DNA of 64,000 bases. Origin: Rhodococcus opacus B4 (GTDB lineage Bacteria > Actinomycetota > Actinomycetes > Mycobacteriales > Mycobacteriaceae). Positions 25,252-34,775 of the stretch are shown here, piece after piece (position 1 is the first letter of the stretch; the number at the start of each line of letters is the position of its first letter). A program made the position numbers and the translations under genes. The DNA is taken from assembly GCF_000010805.1 (NCBI RefSeq), contig NC_012522.1, forward strand, positions 2,418,001 through 2,482,000. The letters are read 5' to 3'. Under the pieces are notes generated by a model. That model was given only the letters and a program-made list of their open reading frames with translations, made no database searches and was not told the DNA's origin.

Positions 25252-26552
25252 CCGTGGCCGCCGAACTCGACAAGGCGTTGCGTCCGCTCGTCCGCGGCGA
25301 ACTGCCCGTGCATCTGACCGCGTGGGACGGCAGCACCGCAGGCCCGGCGACGGCGCCGAAGGTGGTGCTGCGCAGCCCGGACGCGCTGCGCCGATTACTG
25401 TGGAGCCCAGGCGAACTCGGGGCCGCGCAGGCCTACGTGACGGGTGAGATCGACGTCGAGGGCGACCTCGGCGAGGCCCTGGCACACGTGTGGGCGGTGG
25501 CCCGCGAGCGAGGGGTCAGCGGAGTCCGGCCGAGCCCGTCGACGGTCGCGAAGGTGCTGCGCGTCGCGGCGAAACTGGGCGTCGTGGGCGGCCCGCTCCC
25601 CGCACCCGCCACGCAGGCGAACATCCGCGGCCGGCTGCACAGCCTGCTCCGGGACCGCGCCGCGATCAGCCACCATTACGACCTCTCCAACGACTTCTAC
25701 TCGCTGATCCTGGACCCGCAGATGGCCTACTCCTGCGCGTACTTCACCCGGAATGCGCCGGGAACGCCGGCCGATCCGGAGTACCGGCTCGAGGACGCCC
25801 AGCGGGACAAGCTGGACCTGGTGTGCCGCAAGATCGGGCTCGAACCCGGCATGCGGTTGCTCGACGTCGGCTGCGGCTGGGGGTCGCTGAGCCTCCACGC
25901 GGCATCCGCGTACGGCGCCCGGGTCGTCGGGGTCACGATCTCCCGTGAGCAGAAGGCCTTCATCGACGAGCGGATCGCCGAACGCGGGTTGCAGGACCGA
26001 GTCGAGATCCGACTGCAGGACTACCGGGAGGTCCCCGACGGGCCGTTCGACGCCGTCGCCTCCCTCGAGATGGGCGAGCACGTGGGCGAGAAGAACTACG
26101 CCCGGTACGCGAAGGCCCTCCACGACAACGCGAAGCCCGGTGCGCGGGTGCTGATCCAGCAGATGTCGCGCACCGGACGCCATCCCGGCGGCGGCCCGTT
26201 CATCGAGTCGTTCATAGCTCCCGACATGACCATGCGTCCGGTCGGCGAGAGCGTCGCGTACCTCGAACGAGCCGGGCTCGAGGTACGCGACGTGCATGGT
26301 CTTCGCGAGCACTACGTCTGGACCGTCGATGCGTGGCTGGCGCAGTTCGAGTCACGCTGGGACGACGTCGTCGCGATGGTCGGGCTCGAGATGGCCCGGG
26401 TGTGGCGGTTGTACCTCGTCGGCGGCGGGATGAGCTTCGCGCAGGGCCGCATGGGTGTCGATCAGATCCTGGCGGTGAAGCCGACCGCGGCGGGCCAGTC
26501 GCTGATGCCTGCGGTGCGGGTCGAGTCAACAAAGTCCGGCGTGTTCCGATGA
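25248..26552 (+). CDS. Cyclopropane/methyl fatty-acid synthase 2
   Basis: A 434-residue CFA-synthase paralogue. It shows AYVTGEIDVEGDLGEALAHV, ISHHYDLSNDFYSLILDPQM, SAM motif LLDVGCGWGSLSLHAAS, and SLEMGEHVGEKNYARYAKAL where synthase 1 has an EMIEAVGH motif. The lipid-facing C-terminus ends GGGMSFAQGRMGVDQILAVK. GTG 25248 overlaps the previous stop. M. tuberculosis has one such enzyme at the same place, so two here suggest division between methylation and cyclopropanation, or between chain positions. The stop overlaps ATG of the DUF1295 gene (ATGA). Confidence 0.85.
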   Translation: MTVAAELDKALRPLVRGELPVHLTAWDGSTAGPATAPKVVLRSPDALRRLLWSPGELGAAQAYVTGEIDVEGDLGEALAHVWAVARERGVSGVRPSPSTVAKVLRVAAKLGVVGGPLPAPATQANIRGRLHSLLRDRAAISHHYDLSNDFYSLILDPQMAYSCAYFTRNAPGTPADPEYRLEDAQRDKLDLVCRKIGLEPGMRLLDVGCGWGSLSLHAASAYGARVVGVTISREQKAFIDERIAERGLQDRVEIRLQDYREVPDGPFDAVASLEMGEHVGEKNYARYAKALHDNAKPGARVLIQQMSRTGRHPGGGPFIESFIAPDMTMRPVGESVAYLERAGLEVRDVHGLREHYVWTVDAWLAQFESRWDDVVAMVGLEMARVWRLYLVGGGMSFAQGRMGVDQILAVKPTAAGQSLMPAVRVESTKSGVFR

Positions 26553-27349
26553 ACGGCTTCGGCTGGTCGGATTTCGGCGCCGTCACCGGGGCGAGCCTGC
26601 TCGTGCTCGCCGTTCTGCAGGCCGCGACGCTCCTCGTCGGCCGGCGGATCGGACGCTACAACGTCGTCGACGTGACCTGGGGGCTCGGATTCGTGCTGGT
26701 AGCGCTCGTGGCCGCCGTGGTCGGCGACGGCGACGCGCTCCGTCGGTGGCTGGCGCTCGTGCTCGTCGCGGTGTGGGGCCTGCGGCTGACCTGGCACATG
26801 TACGTCAAGTCCGCGGGCAAGGGTGAGGACCCGCGGTACGAGGAGATGCTCGACCGGGCCGGCGGCGACTCACCCGGCGTCGTCGTCAGGAAGATCTTCC
26901 TCACCCAGGGCCTCGCGCAGTGGTTCGTCTCGCTGCCCCTGCAGGTGTCGGCGGTCGTCGGTCCCGCGTCCGGTTTCGCCATGGTCGTGGCGGTGCTCGG
27001 CGTCGTCCTGTGGGTGGTGGGTGTCGTCTTCGAATCGGTCGGTGACCACCAGTTGAAGAAGTTCAAGGCCGACCCGGCCAACAAGGGCGAGATCATGGAC
27101 GTCGGCCTGTGGGCGTGGACGCGACACCCGAATTATTTCGGCGACGCCTGCGTGTGGTGGGGGCTGTGGCTGATCGCGGCGAGCGTGTGGCCCGGCGCCG
27201 TCACCGTGCTGTCCCCCGTCGTCATGACGTATTTCCTGGTGTTCGCGACGGGGGCGAGGCTGCTCGAGAAGTCGATGTCGCAGCGCCCCGGCTACCCCGA
27301 ATACCAGCAGCGAACCAGTTACTTCCTTCCCCTGCCGCCGAAGCGGTGA
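26549..27349 (+). CDS. DUF1295 membrane protein, steroid-5-alpha-reductase-like (Rv0446c-like)
   Basis: A 266-residue integral membrane protein with about seven helices. NVVDVTWGLGFVLVALVAAV, LTWHMYVKSAGKGEDPRYEE, the nucleotide-binding-like GLWAWTRHPNYFGDACVWWG and the end RPGYPEYQQRTSYFLPLPPK place it in DUF1295/isoprenylcysteine methyltransferase-like reductases. It may reduce a double bond in the lipids made by the upstream enzymes. It ends the SigK-driven operon; a 98-bp gap precedes sigK. Confidence 0.85.
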   Translation: MNGFGWSDFGAVTGASLLVLAVLQAATLLVGRRIGRYNVVDVTWGLGFVLVALVAAVVGDGDALRRWLALVLVAVWGLRLTWHMYVKSAGKGEDPRYEEMLDRAGGDSPGVVVRKIFLTQGLAQWFVSLPLQVSAVVGPASGFAMVVAVLGVVLWVVGVVFESVGDHQLKKFKADPANKGEIMDVGLWAWTRHPNYFGDACVWWGLWLIAASVWPGAVTVLSPVVMTYFLVFATGARLLEKSMSQRPGYPEYQQRTSYFLPLPPKR

Positions 27350-27447
27350 GCACCGTGCCGGCATCGCTCGCCCCTCCCCGGGCCCTGTCCTGGTCACACC
27401 GGCCGCAGCCTGCCATTAGGCTGTGGATCGATGAACGGAATGGGCCG

Positions 27448-28026
27448 ATGACCGGCGTCGACAGGGACACGGAGAACGTGACGCTGACGGCGTTGCTGGC
27501 GCGTATCTCGCGCGGCGAGCGGGATGCGTTCAGCGACTTCTACGAACGCACCAGCGCGCGGGTGTACGGCATGGTGCTGCGGGTGCTGCGCGATCCCGGA
27601 TACAGCGAGGAAACCACGCAGGAGGTGTACCTGCAGGTCTGGAGCAACGCGGCGAAATTCGACCCGAAGCAGGGGTCGCCGCTGTCGTGGCTGATCACCC
27701 TCGCCCACCGCCGCGCCGTCGACCGGGTGCGGTCCGAGCAATCCGGATCCGAACGCGAAGCCGCCTACGGCGCCTCGAGTTGGTACGGACCGTTCGATGC
27801 GGTGTCGGAGGAAGTGACCCGCAGAGGTGACACCAGCGACGTCGTCGACTGCCTCGGCACGCTCACCGAAGTTCAGCAGCGGACGGTGGTCCTCGCCTAT
27901 TACGGGGGCCTGACGTATCGGGAAGTGTCGGAGCGGTTGTCCGTGGGGCTTCCCACGGTGAAATCACGAATTCGAGACGGGTTGATCAGGCTCAAGCAAT
28001 GTCTGGGGGTGCAGTTCGATGGATGA
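27448..28026 (+). CDS. sigK: ECF RNA polymerase sigma factor SigK
   Basis: A 192-residue ECF sigma factor. Region 2 contains FSDFYERTSARVYGMVLRVL and the -10 recognising segment EETTQEVYLQVWSNAAKF; region 4 contains LTEVQQRTVVLAYYGGLTYR and LSVGLPTVKSRIRDGLIRLK. Length, the downstream anti-sigma gene overlapping by 8 bp, and the upstream gene order identify it as SigK. ATG 27448 was chosen at the first family-like residues. A TAGGCT hexamer at 27417 may be a housekeeping -10, and no CCATCC element is seen directly upstream, so autoregulation would have to come by read-through from the SigK promoter at 21115. Confidence 0.9.
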   Translation: MTGVDRDTENVTLTALLARISRGERDAFSDFYERTSARVYGMVLRVLRDPGYSEETTQEVYLQVWSNAAKFDPKQGSPLSWLITLAHRRAVDRVRSEQSGSEREAAYGASSWYGPFDAVSEEVTRRGDTSDVVDCLGTLTEVQQRTVVLAYYGGLTYREVSERLSVGLPTVKSRIRDGLIRLKQCLGVQFDG

Positions 28027-28756
28027 GTCCCAGCACGACATCCTCGACCTCGCCCAGGTGTATGCACTCGACGCCGTCGACGATCAGCAGCGTCACGAGA
28101 TCGACACCGCGATCGAGAGTGCACCGCCCCACGTTCGCCTCGAATTCGACAACGCGGTGCGCGGGGTACAGGAGACGATGGCCGCCCAGTCCGCGTCGAC
28201 CGCGGTCGAACCACCCGACTATCTGCTCGGACGCATCCTCGATGCCCTGCCCGGCACGGCCGCGGCTCCCGCACCGGTGGCGCTGGACGACGTTCGTGCG
28301 CGCAGGCGCAGGCGTCTCGTGGCTGCGCTGAGTGCGGCGGCCGCGGTGGTCGTCCTCGCGGTCGGGGGCATCACCGTCGCCCAGCAGTTGCAGAGCGACG
28401 AAACCCAACCGGTTCCCGCGCAGATCCTCGCCGCCGACGACGTCCGGACGGCGGTGGCACCGATCGCCGGTGGCGGTTCGGCGACCGTCGTGTTCTCCAA
28501 GGACGTCGACGCCGGGGTCCTCGTGATGAACGACGTCCCCCCGCCCGAGCCCGGTTCGGTCTATCAGATGTGGCTGCTCGGGCCGTCGCACGAGCCGGTG
28601 TCCGCCGGGATCATGGAGGCCGACGACGTGGCACCGTCCACGACCGCGGTCGTGAACGACATCGACCAGTCCACAGCTCTCGGATTCAGTGTGGAACCGC
28701 CCGGCGGTTCCACCCAGCCCACCGGCGACATCTTCGCGACGGTGAACCTCACCTGA
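28019..28756 (+). CDS. rskA: Anti-sigma-K factor RskA
   Basis: A 245-residue single-pass membrane anti-sigma factor. The cytosolic N-terminus (LDLAQVYALDAVDDQQRHEI) is the anti-sigma domain. RRRRRLVAALSAAAAVVVLA, about residues 98-120, is the membrane segment with its basic stop-transfer flank. The exterior part has VFSKDVDAGVLVMNDVPPPE and VYQMWLLGPSHEPVSAGIM. This is the RskA architecture: it holds SigK at the membrane and releases it after regulated proteolysis. ATG 28019 overlaps the sigK stop, ensuring matched synthesis. A strong hairpin begins directly after the stop. Confidence 0.9.
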   Translation: MDESQHDILDLAQVYALDAVDDQQRHEIDTAIESAPPHVRLEFDNAVRGVQETMAAQSASTAVEPPDYLLGRILDALPGTAAAPAPVALDDVRARRRRRLVAALSAAAAVVVLAVGGITVAQQLQSDETQPVPAQILAADDVRTAVAPIAGGGSATVVFSKDVDAGVLVMNDVPPPEPGSVYQMWLLGPSHEPVSAGIMEADDVAPSTTAVVNDIDQSTALGFSVEPPGGSTQPTGDIFATVNLT

Positions 28757-28802
28757 CACGTGAGTGGCGAAGTGTCCCGGGGGACGCTTCGCCACTCACG
28801 TG
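28757..28802. terminator. 22-bp hairpin between rskA and glcB
   Basis: Arms of 22 nt (28757-28778, 28781-28802) beginning CACGTGAGTGGCGAAG. One G-U pair is the only imperfection and the apex is 2 nt. It starts one base after the rskA stop and ends 5 bp before the convergent glcB stop, so it can stop transcription from both sides. Confidence 0.8.
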
Positions 28803-28806
28803 GGGG

Positions 28807-30987
28807 TCAGGCGTTGGCGGCTTTGTATTCGCGGCGGCGGCGGTGCAGGATCGGCTCGGTGTAACCCGAGGGCTGTGTGGTGCCGTCGAGGATCAGTTCC
28901 TTCGCGGCCTGGAACGCGATGTTGGTGTCGAAGTCCGGGGCCAGCGGCCGATAGGTGGGGTCGCCCTGGTTCTGCCGGTCCACCACCGGCGCCATCCGCT
29001 GCAGCGAGGCCACGACCTGCTCGGCGGTGACCACCCCGTGCCGGATCCAGTTCGCCAGCAACTGCGAGGAGATCCGCAGGGTCGCCCGGTCCTCCATCAG
29101 CGCGACGTCGTGGATGTCGGGGACCTTCGAGCAGCCGACACCGGCGTCGATCCACCGGACCACGTACCCGAGGATGGACTGGCAGTTGTTGTCGAGTTCC
29201 TCCTGCTTCTGTTCCTCGGTCCAGTCGGTGTCCGGGGCCAGGGGGATCGTCAAAATTTGGTCGAGACCGGCCCGCCGGGTGCCCTTCAGTTCGTCCTGGA
29301 CGGCGAACACGTCGACCTGGTGGTAGTGGGTGGCGTGCAGGGTGGCCCCGGTCGGGGACGGCACCCAGGCGGTGTTCGCGCCGGCCTTGGGGTGGCCGAT
29401 CTTCTGCTCGAGCATCTCGGCCATCAGTTCGGTCATCGCCCACATGCCCTTGCCGATCTGCGCCCGCCCCTGCAGCCCGCAGGCCAGGCCGACATCGACG
29501 TTCCAGTCCTCGTAGGCGCTGATCCAGGTCTGCTGTTTCATCTCGGCCTTGCGGATCATCGGCCCGGCCTCCATCGAGGTGTGGATCTCGTCGCCGGTGC
29601 GGTCGAGGAACCCGGTGTTGATGAACACCACCCGCTCCCTGGCTTCGTGGATGCAGGCGGCGAGGTTGACGGTGGTGCGCCGTTCCTCGTCCATGATCCC
29701 GACCTTGATCGTGTTCGCGGGCAGGTTCAGGACCTGCTCGACGCGACCGAACAGGTCGGTGGTGAACGCGACCTCGTCGGGGCCGTGCTGTTTGGGTTTG
29801 ACGATGTAGATCGACCCGGTGCGGGAGTTGTCCAACGGCCCGGTCTGCTCGGACCGGGACAGCCCGTGGATCGCGCACAGCGAGGTGAGGAGGGCGTCGA
29901 GGATGCCCTCCGGGATTTCGGTGCCGTCCGGGTGCAGGATCGCCGGGGTGCTCATCAGGTGCCCGACGTTGCGGACGAACAGCAGCGACCGCCCGTGCAG
30001 GGTGAGCTCGCCCCCGTCGGGGGCGGTGTAGGTGCGGTCCGGGTTGAGGCGGCGGGTGAACGCCTGCCCGCCCTTGGTCAGCTCCTCGGTCAGATCACCG
30101 CGGTTCAACCCGAGCCAGTTGCGGTAGCCGATCACCTTGTCGTCGGCGTCGACGGCGGCGACGGAGTCCTCGAAGTCCATGATGGTGGTGACCGCGGACT
30201 CGAGCACCACATCCTGGACGCCGGCCGCATCCGTCTGACCGATCGGGGAGGTCGGGTCGATCTGGATTTCGGCGTGCAACCCGTGGTTGCGCAGCAGCAC
30301 CGACGACGGGGCGGCCGGGTCGCCGAGGTAGCCGACGAACTTACCCGGGTCGGCCAGTCCGGTGACGGTGCCGTCGGCCAGTGCCACGGCCAGGGCGCCG
30401 CCGTCGACGGTGTAGCGGGCGGCGTCGGCGTGCGAACCCGACCGCAGGGGGGCGGCGGTGTCGAGGAAATTGCGGGCCCAGGCGATGACCCTGTCGCCGC
30501 GGACCCGGTTGTAGGAGTCGCCCGGCTCGGCGCCGCCGTCCACGCCGATGGCGTTGGTGCCGTACAGGGCGTCGTACAGCGACCCCCAGCGGGCGTTGGC
30601 GGCGTTCAGCGCGAAGCGGGCGTTGAGGACCGGGACCACCAGCTGCGGGCCGGCGGTGGAGGTGATCTCCGCATCCACGTTCGCCGTGGACACCGCGAAC
30701 GGGCCCGGCTCCGGCACCAAATACCCGATCGAGGTCAGGAACTGCCGGTACTCCGCCGGATCGGGGGTGCCGGTGTGGTCGCGGTGCCAGGTGTCGATCC
30801 GCGCCTGCAGATCGTCGCGCACCGCGAGCAGCGACCGGTTCCTCGGGGCCAGGTCCTCGATCACCTTCACCGCACCCGACCAGAAACCGTCGACGTCGAT
30901 CCCGGTCCCCGGCAACGCCTCCTCGTTCACGAAGTCGTAGAGCACCTTCGCGACCTGCAGACCGCCGACCTCAACACGCTCAGTCAT
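28807..30987 (-). CDS. glcB: Malate synthase G
   Basis: A 726-residue malate synthase of the G isoform (acetyl-CoA + glyoxylate to malate). It shows [20 protein letters not shown] at the start, [20 protein letters not shown] with the catalytic Arg, [20 protein letters not shown], and [20 protein letters not shown] with the catalytic-base aspartate region near residue 630. ATG 30987 gives the normal length. It lies last in the minus-strand allantoin/glyoxylate array and has its own 146-bp upstream region holding a palindrome and a 22-bp element shared with the dctA promoter. It directly consumes glyoxylate from purine breakdown; acetyl-CoA can be regenerated by the neighbouring malic enzyme and PDH E1. 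Confidence 0.95.
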   Translation of the reverse strand: MTERVEVGGLQVAKVLYDFVNEEALPGTGIDVDGFWSGAVKVIEDLAPRNRSLLAVRDDLQARIDTWHRDHTGTPDPAEYRQFLTSIGYLVPEPGPFAVSTANVDAEITSTAGPQLVVPVLNARFALNAANARWGSLYDALYGTNAIGVDGGAEPGDSYNRVRGDRVIAWARNFLDTAAPLRSGSHADAARYTVDGGALAVALADGTVTGLADPGKFVGYLGDPAAPSSVLLRNHGLHAEIQIDPTSPIGQTDAAGVQDVVLESAVTTIMDFEDSVAAVDADDKVIGYRNWLGLNRGDLTEELTKGGQAFTRRLNPDRTYTAPDGGELTLHGRSLLFVRNVGHLMSTPAILHPDGTEIPEGILDALLTSLCAIHGLSRSEQTGPLDNSRTGSIYIVKPKQHGPDEVAFTTDLFGRVEQVLNLPANTIKVGIMDEERRTTVNLAACIHEARERVVFINTGFLDRTGDEIHTSMEAGPMIRKAEMKQQTWISAYEDWNVDVGLACGLQGRAQIGKGMWAMTELMAEMLEQKIGHPKAGANTAWVPSPTGATLHATHYHQVDVFAVQDELKGTRRAGLDQILTIPLAPDTDWTEEQKQEELDNNCQSILGYVVRWIDAGVGCSKVPDIHDVALMEDRATLRISSQLLANWIRHGVVTAEQVVASLQRMAPVVDRQNQGDPTYRPLAPDFDTNIAFQAAKELILDGTTQPSGYTEPILHRRRREYKAANA

Positions 30988-31018
30988 GAAATGACTCACC
31001 TTCCGCACTTGGCAAAAC

Positions 31019-31033
31019 TTCCACGATGCGAAA
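31019..31033. promoter_or_regulatory. Degenerate IclR-type operator upstream of glcB
   Basis: TTCCACGATGCGAAA, read on the minus strand TTTCGCATCGTGGAA, shares 11 of 15 positions with the perfect palindrome before the NCS1 gene. It lies 32-46 nt upstream of the glcB start. Confidence 0.45.
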
Positions 31034-31039
31034 ACACAG

Positions 31040-31061
31040 TTTCGTATCTTGACATAGAGAA
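31040..31061. promoter_or_regulatory. 22-bp element shared with the dctA promoter
   Basis: The element starts TTTCGTATCT and ends ATAGAGAA. It is identical at 19 of 22 positions to 47510-47531 upstream of dctA. In both cases a TTGACA on the minus strand lies 18-19 nt further from the gene, so the element probably spans the core promoter or an activator site. Confidence 0.5.
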
Positions 31062-31133
31062 AACCGTGTTCATCGAGTTCTGTCAATAGCGGACGGCCGT
31101 ACGGTTACAACGTCACATCCGATCGGGGGTCCG

Positions 31134-33977
31134 CTACGCGCTTCCGGTGTCCGTGTAGGAGACGGCGGCGGCGCGGACGTCGTCGATGCGGTACTTCGTG
31201 GCGGCGTCGACGGCCTTGGAGCGGTCGAGGGTGCCTTCGCCGGCGAGGGCGGACAGGACGGCGACGACGATGGATTCGGCGTCGACGTTGAAGTACCGGC
31301 GGGCGGCGGGGCGGGTGTCGGAGAATCCGAATCCGTCGGTGCCGAGGGTGGTGTACGAGCCGGGCACCCACTGCCGGATCTGGTCGGCGACGGCGCGCAT
31401 CCAGTCGGAGGCGGCGACGAACGGGCCGGCCGCATCCGAGAGGGCCTGGGTGACGTAGGGCAGCGGGGCGTCGGTGCCGGGGTCGCGCAGGGCCTGGCGT
31501 TCGGATTCGATGCCGTCGCGGCGCAGTTCACCCCAGGAGGTGACCGACCACACGTCGGCGGCCACACCCCACTCGTCGGCGAGCATCTGCTGCGCCCGCA
31601 GCCCCTCGGGCATGGTGACCCCGGAGACCAGGATCTGCGCCCTGGGCGTGGAGCCTGCGGAATGCCCGTCGGACTGCACGGAGCTGCCCGATGCCTCGGA
31701 CTTTCTGAACAGGTACATGCCCTTGAGCAGGCCCTGAACGTTCAGGTTCTCGGGTTCGGCGGGTTGGGTGTAGGGCTCGTTGTAGAGGGTGATGTAGTAG
31801 AAGATGTCCTCGCCACCGAACCCGTCGACGCCGTCGGTGCCGCCGTACATCCGGCGCAGCCCGTCCTTGACGATGTGCGCGAGTTCGTAGGAGAACGACG
31901 GATCGTAGGCCACGGCCGCCGGGTTGGTGGAGGCCAGCAGCAGCGAATGCCCGTCGGCGTGCTGCAACCCTTCCCCGGTGAGGGTGGTCCGGCCGGCGGT
32001 GGCGCCGAGGACGAAGCCGCGGGCCATCTGATCGGCCGCGGCCCACAGGCCGTCGCCGGTGCGCTGGAACCCGAACATCGAGTAGAAGATGTACAGCGGG
32101 ATCATCGGCTCCCCGTGCGTGGCATAGGAGGTGCCGACCGCGGTGAACGAGGCCGTCGAGCCGGCCTCGTTGATGCCCTCGTGCAGGATCTGCCCGATCT
32201 CGGACTCCTTGTACGCCAGCATCAGCTCCGCATCGACCGCCGTGTACAGCTGCCCGTTGCGGTTGTAGATCTTCAAGGACGGGAACCAGGAGTCCATCCC
32301 GAAGGTGCGGGCCTCGTCCGGGATGATCGGCACGATCCGCTTCCCGATCTCCTTGTCCCGCAGCAACTCCTTCATGATCCGCACCAACGCCATGGTGGTC
32401 GCGACCTGCTGCTTGCCGGAGCCCTTGCGGACCACGTCGTAGGTCGAGTCCGCCGGCTGCGGCAACGGCTGCGGGGAGGTCCGCCGCTCGGGCAGGAACC
32501 CACCCAACGCCTTACGCCGGTCGAGCATGTACCGGATCTCCGGGGCGTCGGGGCCGGGGTGGTAGTACGGCGGCATCTTCGGGTCCCGCTCCAACTCTGC
32601 GTCGGAGATCGGGATCCGCTGCAGATCCCGGAAATTCTTCAGATCGTCGAGGGTCAGCTTCTTCATCTGGTGGGTGGCGTTGCGGCCCTCGAAGTGCTTG
32701 CCGAGGGTGTAGCCCTTGATGGTGTGCGCCAGGATGACCGTGGGCTGGCCCTTGTGCGCCATCGCCGCCGCGTACGCCGCGTAGATCTTGCGGTAATCAT
32801 GCCCGCCGCGTTTGAGGTTCCAGATGTCCCGATCGGACAGGTTCGCGACCAGTTCCTTGGTCCGCGGGTCGCGGCCGAAGAAGTGCTCCCGCACATACCC
32901 GCCGTCGTTGGCCTTGTACGTCTGGTAGTCGCCGTCCGGGGTGACGTTCATCAGGTTGACCAGGGCGCCGTCCCGGTCCGCGTGCAGCAACGCGTCCCAC
33001 TCCCGGCCCCAGACCACCTTGATCACGTTCCAGCCGGCGCCGCGGAAGAACGACTCCAACTCCTGGATGATCTTGCCGTTGCCGCGGACCGGGCCGTCGA
33101 GGCGCTGCAGGTTGCAGTTCACCACAAACGTCAGGTTGTCCAGGCCTTCGGTGGCGGCGACGTGCGCGAGGCCGCGGGATTCGGGTTCGTCCATCTCCCC
33201 GTCCCCCAAAAACGCCCACACGTGCTGGTCGGCGGTGTCCTTGATGCCGCGGTCGTGCAGGTAGTGGTTGAACCGCGCTTGGTAGATCGCGTTCATCGGG
33301 CCCAGGCCCATCGACACGGTCGGGAATTCCCAGAAATCGGGGAGCAGCCGCGGGTGCGGGTACGACGGCAACCCGCCACCGGAATCGGTGTGCGAGTGTT
33401 CCTGCCGGAACCCGTCCATCCGCTCCGCCGGGATCCGCCCCTCCAAAAACGCGCGGGCATAGATGCCGGGGGAGGCGTGGCCCTGGATGAAGATCTGATC
33501 CCCACCCCCGGGATGATCCTTGCCGCGGAAGAAGTGGTTGAACCCCACCTCGTACAGGGCGGCCGAGGAGGCGTAGGTGGAGATGTGGCCGCCGACCCCG
33601 ACGCCGGGGCGTTGCGCGCGGGTCACCATCACCGCCGCGTTCCACCGGATGAACGCCCGATACCGGCGCTCGACCTCCTCATCACCCGGGAACCACGGCT
33701 CGTTCTCCGTCGGGATGGTGTTCACATAATCGGTCGACGTCAACGCCGGCAGAGCGACGTGCTTCTCCCCGGCCCGCTCGAGCATCCGCAACATCAGATA
33801 CCGGGCACGAGTCGGACCCGAACGGTCCAACAAACCATCGAACGACTCCAACCACTCCGTCGTCTCATCCGGATCGATATCCGGCAGATACGACGCAACA
33901 CCCTCACGGATGACGCGGGAGCCCGCACGGGGACGATCGGCGGAGGTGGTGGACTGTTCGAGCAAGGGATACTCCAT
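31134..33977 (-). CDS. aceE: Pyruvate dehydrogenase E1 component (homodimeric)
   Basis: A 947-residue thiamine-diphosphate E1 subunit that decarboxylates pyruvate and acetylates the lipoyl E2. The ThDP motif reads [14 protein letters not shown] through [14 protein letters not shown] near residues 265-305. [20 protein letters not shown] and the C-terminal [20 protein letters not shown] are family hallmarks. Length is close to other actinobacterial AceE (about 930). ATG 33977 lacks an obvious ribosome site. No E2 or E3 gene is nearby, which is normal in actinobacteria, where E1 is a stand-alone gene. Its position between the racemase and malate synthase G suggests that it is recruited to regenerate acetyl-CoA during glyoxylate oxidation. 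It could also simply be the housekeeping copy. Confidence 0.93.
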   Translation of the reverse strand: MEYPLLEQSTTSADRPRAGSRVIREGVASYLPDIDPDETTEWLESFDGLLDRSGPTRARYLMLRMLERAGEKHVALPALTSTDYVNTIPTENEPWFPGDEEVERRYRAFIRWNAAVMVTRAQRPGVGVGGHISTYASSAALYEVGFNHFFRGKDHPGGGDQIFIQGHASPGIYARAFLEGRIPAERMDGFRQEHSHTDSGGGLPSYPHPRLLPDFWEFPTVSMGLGPMNAIYQARFNHYLHDRGIKDTADQHVWAFLGDGEMDEPESRGLAHVAATEGLDNLTFVVNCNLQRLDGPVRGNGKIIQELESFFRGAGWNVIKVVWGREWDALLHADRDGALVNLMNVTPDGDYQTYKANDGGYVREHFFGRDPRTKELVANLSDRDIWNLKRGGHDYRKIYAAYAAAMAHKGQPTVILAHTIKGYTLGKHFEGRNATHQMKKLTLDDLKNFRDLQRIPISDAELERDPKMPPYYHPGPDAPEIRYMLDRRKALGGFLPERRTSPQPLPQPADSTYDVVRKGSGKQQVATTMALVRIMKELLRDKEIGKRIVPIIPDEARTFGMDSWFPSLKIYNRNGQLYTAVDAELMLAYKESEIGQILHEGINEAGSTASFTAVGTSYATHGEPMIPLYIFYSMFGFQRTGDGLWAAADQMARGFVLGATAGRTTLTGEGLQHADGHSLLLASTNPAAVAYDPSFSYELAHIVKDGLRRMYGGTDGVDGFGGEDIFYYITLYNEPYTQPAEPENLNVQGLLKGMYLFRKSEASGSSVQSDGHSAGSTPRAQILVSGVTMPEGLRAQQMLADEWGVAADVWSVTSWGELRRDGIESERQALRDPGTDAPLPYVTQALSDAAGPFVAASDWMRAVADQIRQWVPGSYTTLGTDGFGFSDTRPAARRYFNVDAESIVVAVLSALAGEGTLDRSKAVDAATKYRIDDVRAAAVSYTDTGSA

Positions 33978-34037
33978 CGTTGCGGGCGCGGGGTCGGGCG
34001 CCTGGGTGTCCGCCCGGGGTTTGGGCGGTGGACATGA

Positions 34038-34763
34038 CTAGGGTTTCGCGAGCGGCCATCCCGTGATCCGCTTGGGACGCGGGGGCGCGTACGTGCGCAC
34101 CTTCGAGGTCGAGAGTCCCAACCCTACAAGAGATTCCGCTAATTTCACAGCGGCACTGACGCCGTCGACCACCGGCACGCCGGTGCGCTCGCGGATTCGG
34201 TCGTCGAGGCCGGCCATTCCGCCGCAGCCGAGGCAGATCACCTCGGCCTTGTCCTCGCGCACGGCAGCTTCCGCCTCGTCGACGATCGCCTCGATCGTGG
34301 CCTCGGGGTCGGTTTCCAGTGCGAGGACGGGCAGACCGCTGGCGCGCACACTTGCACACTTGGCGTCGAGGCCGGCGAGGCGGAGCCGGTCTTCGATGAG
34401 CGGCACGGTGCGATCGAGGGTGGTGACCACGGAGTACTTGTGCCCCAGCATCATCGCAATGCTCGCGGAGGCCTCGGTGATGTCGACGACGGGAACGTCG
34501 AGTAGTTCCTGCAGCCCTTCCCGGCCGTGTTCGCCGTATCCGGCCTGGATCACCGCGTCGTAGGGTTCGGTGTACGACCGCACCCGGTCCATCACCGCGA
34601 TCGCGGCGAGGTAGCTCTCGAAGTTCCCTTCGACGGATTCGGCACCGATCTCCGGTGTGAGCCCGACGATCTCGGTTCCGGGTGCTGCCGCGGCCTCGGC
34701 CTGTTTGGCGATCGCGTCCGTGATGGATGTGGTGGTGTTGACGTTGACGACGAGAATACGCAT
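34038..34763 (-). CDS. Asp/Glu/hydantoin racemase family protein (probable allantoin racemase)
   Basis: A 241-residue member of the Asp/Glu/hydantoin racemase fold (RILVVNVNTTTSITDAIAKQ start). The C-terminal catalytic cysteine lies in EVICLGCGGMAGLDDRI. The first cysteine expected in the A-C-F-G-D motif is replaced: the segment reads VIQAGYGEHGREGLQELLD. One-cysteine variants of this look occur in allantoin gene clusters, so the protein may still interconvert allantoin enantiomers using another acid/base, or may have another role. It is 12 bp downstream of the NCS1 transporter gene and clearly co-transcribed. Confidence 0.75.
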   Translation of the reverse strand: MRILVVNVNTTTSITDAIAKQAEAAAAPGTEIVGLTPEIGAESVEGNFESYLAAIAVMDRVRSYTEPYDAVIQAGYGEHGREGLQELLDVPVVDITEASASIAMMLGHKYSVVTTLDRTVPLIEDRLRLAGLDAKCASVRASGLPVLALETDPEATIEAIVDEAEAAVREDKAEVICLGCGGMAGLDDRIRERTGVPVVDGVSAAVKLAESLVGLGLSTSKVRTYAPPRPKRITGWPLAKP

Positions 34764-34775
34764 CGAAATCTCCTG

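Noticed and set aside
31662..34037. 791-codon plus-strand frame opposite aceE
   Set aside because: Antisense shadow of a highly conserved gene; composition is Val/Arg/Gly repeats without motifs.
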